From a virus, in IMG/VR virus record IMGVR_UViG_3300020465_000052, positions 1 to 35,716 of that record: a stretch of DNA of 35,716 bases. One strand, 5' to 3'. The position numbers and the translations under genes were made by a program. Below are positions 33,524 to 35,716 of the stretch, in pieces. Numbering within the stretch: the stretch's first letter is position 1; each line of letters begins with the position of its first letter. Below the pieces are notes generated by a model, which saw only the letters and a program-made list of their open reading frames with translations, searched no databases and was not told where the DNA came from.

Positions 33524-34930
33524 ATGGCATTAAATCCGTTTTTTCTACAAGGATCATCATCTGAACAAAGATTAGCTCAAGATCTAATTAATGAGCAATT
33601 AAGAATGTATGGTGTTGAAGTTACATATATTCCAAGAAAATTTGTAGATACAGATAATATATTAAATGAAGTACAATCATCTAAATTTGATGATAATTTT
33701 GCTATAGAAGCATATGTGAATACCTATGATGGGTATAGTGGTCAAGGTGATATAATGACCAAATTTGGAATGAGTTTGAGAGATGAATTAACTCTTACAC
33801 TTTCCAAAGAAAGATTTGAGGATTTTATTGCACCATTTTTAGCAGCAAATCTTGGAGATCCTGATGCAGGGATAGCACTTGCTACTAGACCTAGAGAGGG
33901 GGATTTAATATATTTTCCACTTGGTGCAAGATTATTTGAAGTTAAGTTTGTAGAGCACGAAGATCCATTCTATCAGTTAGGTAAGAACTACGTTTATCAA
34001 CTTAAATGTGAACTCTTTGAATATGAGGATGAGGTTATTGATACTTCTATTGATATTATTGATACTCAAGTTCAAGATGAAGGAGTTATTAGTACACTTA
34101 AATTAGTTGGTGTAGGAAGAACAACAACAGTAATGGCTACGATTGGTGTTGGATATGTTAGGGAAATATTCTTAAACAATGATGGATATGGATTTACATC
34201 ACCACCAACCATTACTTTCACAGAATCTCCTACTGGAGATACTGCAAGAGCAGTTGGTATCTTAACTACTAGAGCAAATATTACTTCTATTGAAAAAATA
34301 TTAATGACTAGTGCAGGTGCTGGTTATAATTCAACACCAACTATTACTATTAGTGGTGGAGGTGGTTCGGGTGCTGCTGCTACTTGCTCGGTTGAAACTG
34401 TATATAATGGTGTAATTAGATTTAACGTTACTGATGGTGGAGTAGGATACGGTACAGAACCAAATATTACTGTTGGTCAACCAGGTGCTGGAACAACTGC
34501 TGTTGGTATAGCATCAATTGGTTATGTTGGTAGTGATACTGTTGTTAGAAGCATATATGTTCAAGATCCAGGTCGTGGATATTCATCAATACCAGATGTA
34601 ACTGTTGATCCACCATCTTCTATGGGTGGTATAGGTACATTCTTCTTTAATGAAGAAATTGAGGGTGTTAATTCATATGCACGAGGAAGAGTTAAATCTT
34701 GGGATGCTGATACTGATGTACTTAAGTTGTCTAATGTTGGAATAGGATCTACTGTATTTGGGTTCTACGTTGGTGAAGATGTAGTTGGTAAAACTTCTGG
34801 TGCAAGATATACAGTTGCTTCATATGATGCAACTGATGTTGACGATAAATATAACTCAGGTGACGAATTTCAAACCTTTGGTGACGATATTTTAGACTTC
34901 ACTGAATCCAACCCATTTGGACAAGTATAA
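33524..34930 (+). CDS. gp14: Neck protein gp14, with inserted Gly-Tyr modules
   Basis: Residues 1-190 match T4 gp14: YGVEVTYIPRKFV (T4 RGVECYYVPREYV), FGMSLRDELTLTL, EGDLIYFPLGARLFEV and DPFYQLGKNYV (T4 EGDLIYFPMDNSLFEI and DPFYQLGQN). The acidic C terminus (ILDFTESNPFGQV) resembles the T4 end. Total length is 468 residues against 256 in T4. The difference is filled by residues ~205-365, holding four units of the type V-x-x-I-x-[VL]-x-x-x-G-x-G-Y-x-x-x-P-x-[IV]-[TV]-[IFV] (NNDGYGFTSPPTITF, GAGYNSTPTITISGG, GVGYGTEPNITVGQP, GRGYSSIPDVTVDPP). These may form decoration on the neck. Its stop overlaps the gp15 start by one base. Confidence 0.93.
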   Translation: MALNPFFLQGSSSEQRLAQDLINEQLRMYGVEVTYIPRKFVDTDNILNEVQSSKFDDNFAIEAYVNTYDGYSGQGDIMTKFGMSLRDELTLTLSKERFEDFIAPFLAANLGDPDAGIALATRPREGDLIYFPLGARLFEVKFVEHEDPFYQLGKNYVYQLKCELFEYEDEVIDTSIDIIDTQVQDEGVISTLKLVGVGRTTTVMATIGVGYVREIFLNNDGYGFTSPPTITFTESPTGDTARAVGILTTRANITSIEKILMTSAGAGYNSTPTITISGGGGSGAAATCSVETVYNGVIRFNVTDGGVGYGTEPNITVGQPGAGTTAVGIASIGYVGSDTVVRSIYVQDPGRGYSSIPDVTVDPPSSMGGIGTFFFNEEIEGVNSYARGRVKSWDADTDVLKLSNVGIGSTVFGFYVGEDVVGKTSGARYTVASYDATDVDDKYNSGDEFQTFGDDILDFTESNPFGQV

Positions 34931-35716
34931 TGTTAGGAACGTATTTTTATCACGAAATAATAAGAAAGACTGTTATCGCTTTTGGTACACTTTTTAATGA
35001 TGTTCATATACGTCATCAAGATGCCGCAGGTAAAGATATAAATGAAATGAAAGTTCCTGTATCATACGGACCTAGACAAAAGTTTTTAGCAAGAATACAG
35101 CAACAACCTGATCTTAATAAAGCAACTCAAATAACATTACCTAGAATGTCATTTGAAGTTAATAATATTACATATGACCCTAGTAGAAAAACAGGTGTAA
35201 CTCAAACATTTAAAGTTAAAGATGGTAAACAGGTAAAGAAAGTTTTTATGCCAGTTCCATATAATTTGGGATTTGAATTAAATATTCTTACTAAATTACA
35301 GGATGATTCTCTACAAATACTTGAGCAAGTATTACCATTCTTTCAACCAGGTTTTACATTAACAATAGATTTAGTTAATTCTATTGGTGAAAAAAGAGAT
35401 GTTCCAATGGTTCTTGATAGTATTAATTTCACTGATGATTATGAAGGTAATTTTGAAACCAGAAGAGCATTAATTTATACACTCAATTTCACAGCAAAGA
35501 CCTTTATGTTTGGTCCTGTTGCAGATTCTACAGATGGTCTTATTCGTAAGGTTCAGTTGGATTACTATACTGATACTAATACAAGAACTGCATCTCGTGA
35601 AATGAGATACACAGTCGCTGCTAAAGCGAAAAAAGATTATAATGAAGATACTGTGATTGATCAGTATGATGATCCATTAATCCCACCAGGTGATGATTTT
35701 GGATTTACAGAAACTT
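34930..35716 (+). CDS. gp15: Tail sheath stabiliser / tail terminator gp15 (3' end outside window)
   Basis: ATG 34930 shares its first base with the gp14 stop codon (TAATG). The frame is open to the right edge, giving 262 residues, near the T4 length (272 aa), so little is missing. Landmarks match T4 gp15: MLGTYFYHEIIRKTVIAFGT (T4 MFGYFYNSSFRRYATLMGD), VPVSYGPRQKFLA (T4 VPITYASKEHFMM), TLPRMSFEV, LQILEQVLPFFQPGFTLTID (T4 FQIVEQILPYFQPHFNTTM), and GPVADSTDGLIRKV. gp15 forms a hexamer that caps the tail tube and sheath and joins the tail to the neck. Confidence 0.95.
   Translation, partial: MLGTYFYHEIIRKTVIAFGTLFNDVHIRHQDAAGKDINEMKVPVSYGPRQKFLARIQQQPDLNKATQITLPRMSFEVNNITYDPSRKTGVTQTFKVKDGKQVKKVFMPVPYNLGFELNILTKLQDDSLQILEQVLPFFQPGFTLTIDLVNSIGEKRDVPMVLDSINFTDDYEGNFETRRALIYTLNFTAKTFMFGPVADSTDGLIRKVQLDYYTDTNTRTASREMRYTVAAKAKKDYNEDTVIDQYDDPLIPPGDDFGFTET

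Overview
The window is part of a lytic, T4-like marine myovirus genome, most probably a cyanophage infecting Prochlorococcus or Synechococcus. The evidence is a run of T4 structural homologues in T4 order on one strand (gp25, gp6, gp7, gp8, a DUF4815 structural protein, gp13, gp14, gp15). It is preceded by genes I associate with T4-like cyanophages: tandem 2OG-Fe(II) oxygenases, a GT-A-type glycosyltransferase and tiny conserved proteins. The DNA is strongly AT-rich, except the first ~330 bases. No tRNA, CRISPR, transposase or integrase was seen, and no convincing minus-strand gene.

Layout. Bases 1-206 hold the 3' end of an ArdA-like antirestriction gene of clearly higher GC. Bases 207-483 are non-coding, with three inverted repeats and a sigma70-type promoter (TTGCAA-17-TATAAT). 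Bases 484-3055 hold seven small to medium non-structural genes: two tiny proteins, two paralogous 2OG-Fe(II) oxygenases, a second sigma70-type promoter (TTGACA-17-TATGAT), a glycosyltransferase-like protein and two more tiny proteins. A textbook terminator (CGCCC-GAAA-GGGCG-T7) closes this block.

Bases 3113-35716 are the late virion region, in three units. Each starts with a T4-type late promoter 29-36 bases before its first ATG: TCTAAATA before gp25-gp6-gp7, TATAAATA before gp8-DUF4815 and three tiny genes, and CATAAATA before a fibre-like 75-aa protein, a 527-aa fibre/whisker-like protein, a coiled-coil protein, gp13, gp14 and gp15. Genes abut or overlap by 1, 4 or 20 bases, so translation is probably coupled. 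gp15 runs off the right edge.

Function. gp25, gp6, gp7 and gp8 build the baseplate wedge. The DUF4815 protein, and probably the 527-aa protein, supply peripheral baseplate, fibre or whisker material. gp13 and gp14 close the head and gp15 caps the tail. The most striking object is gp7: 5086 residues, about 43% of the window. A recognisable T4 gp7 segment lies near its N terminus, followed by a YHYH domain, many small beta modules and seven copies of a Cys/YPR/DP module. The same Gly-Tyr modules appear inside gp8, gp14 and the DUF4815 protein, suggesting that this lineage enlarged its baseplate and neck by inserting shared adhesin-like modules.
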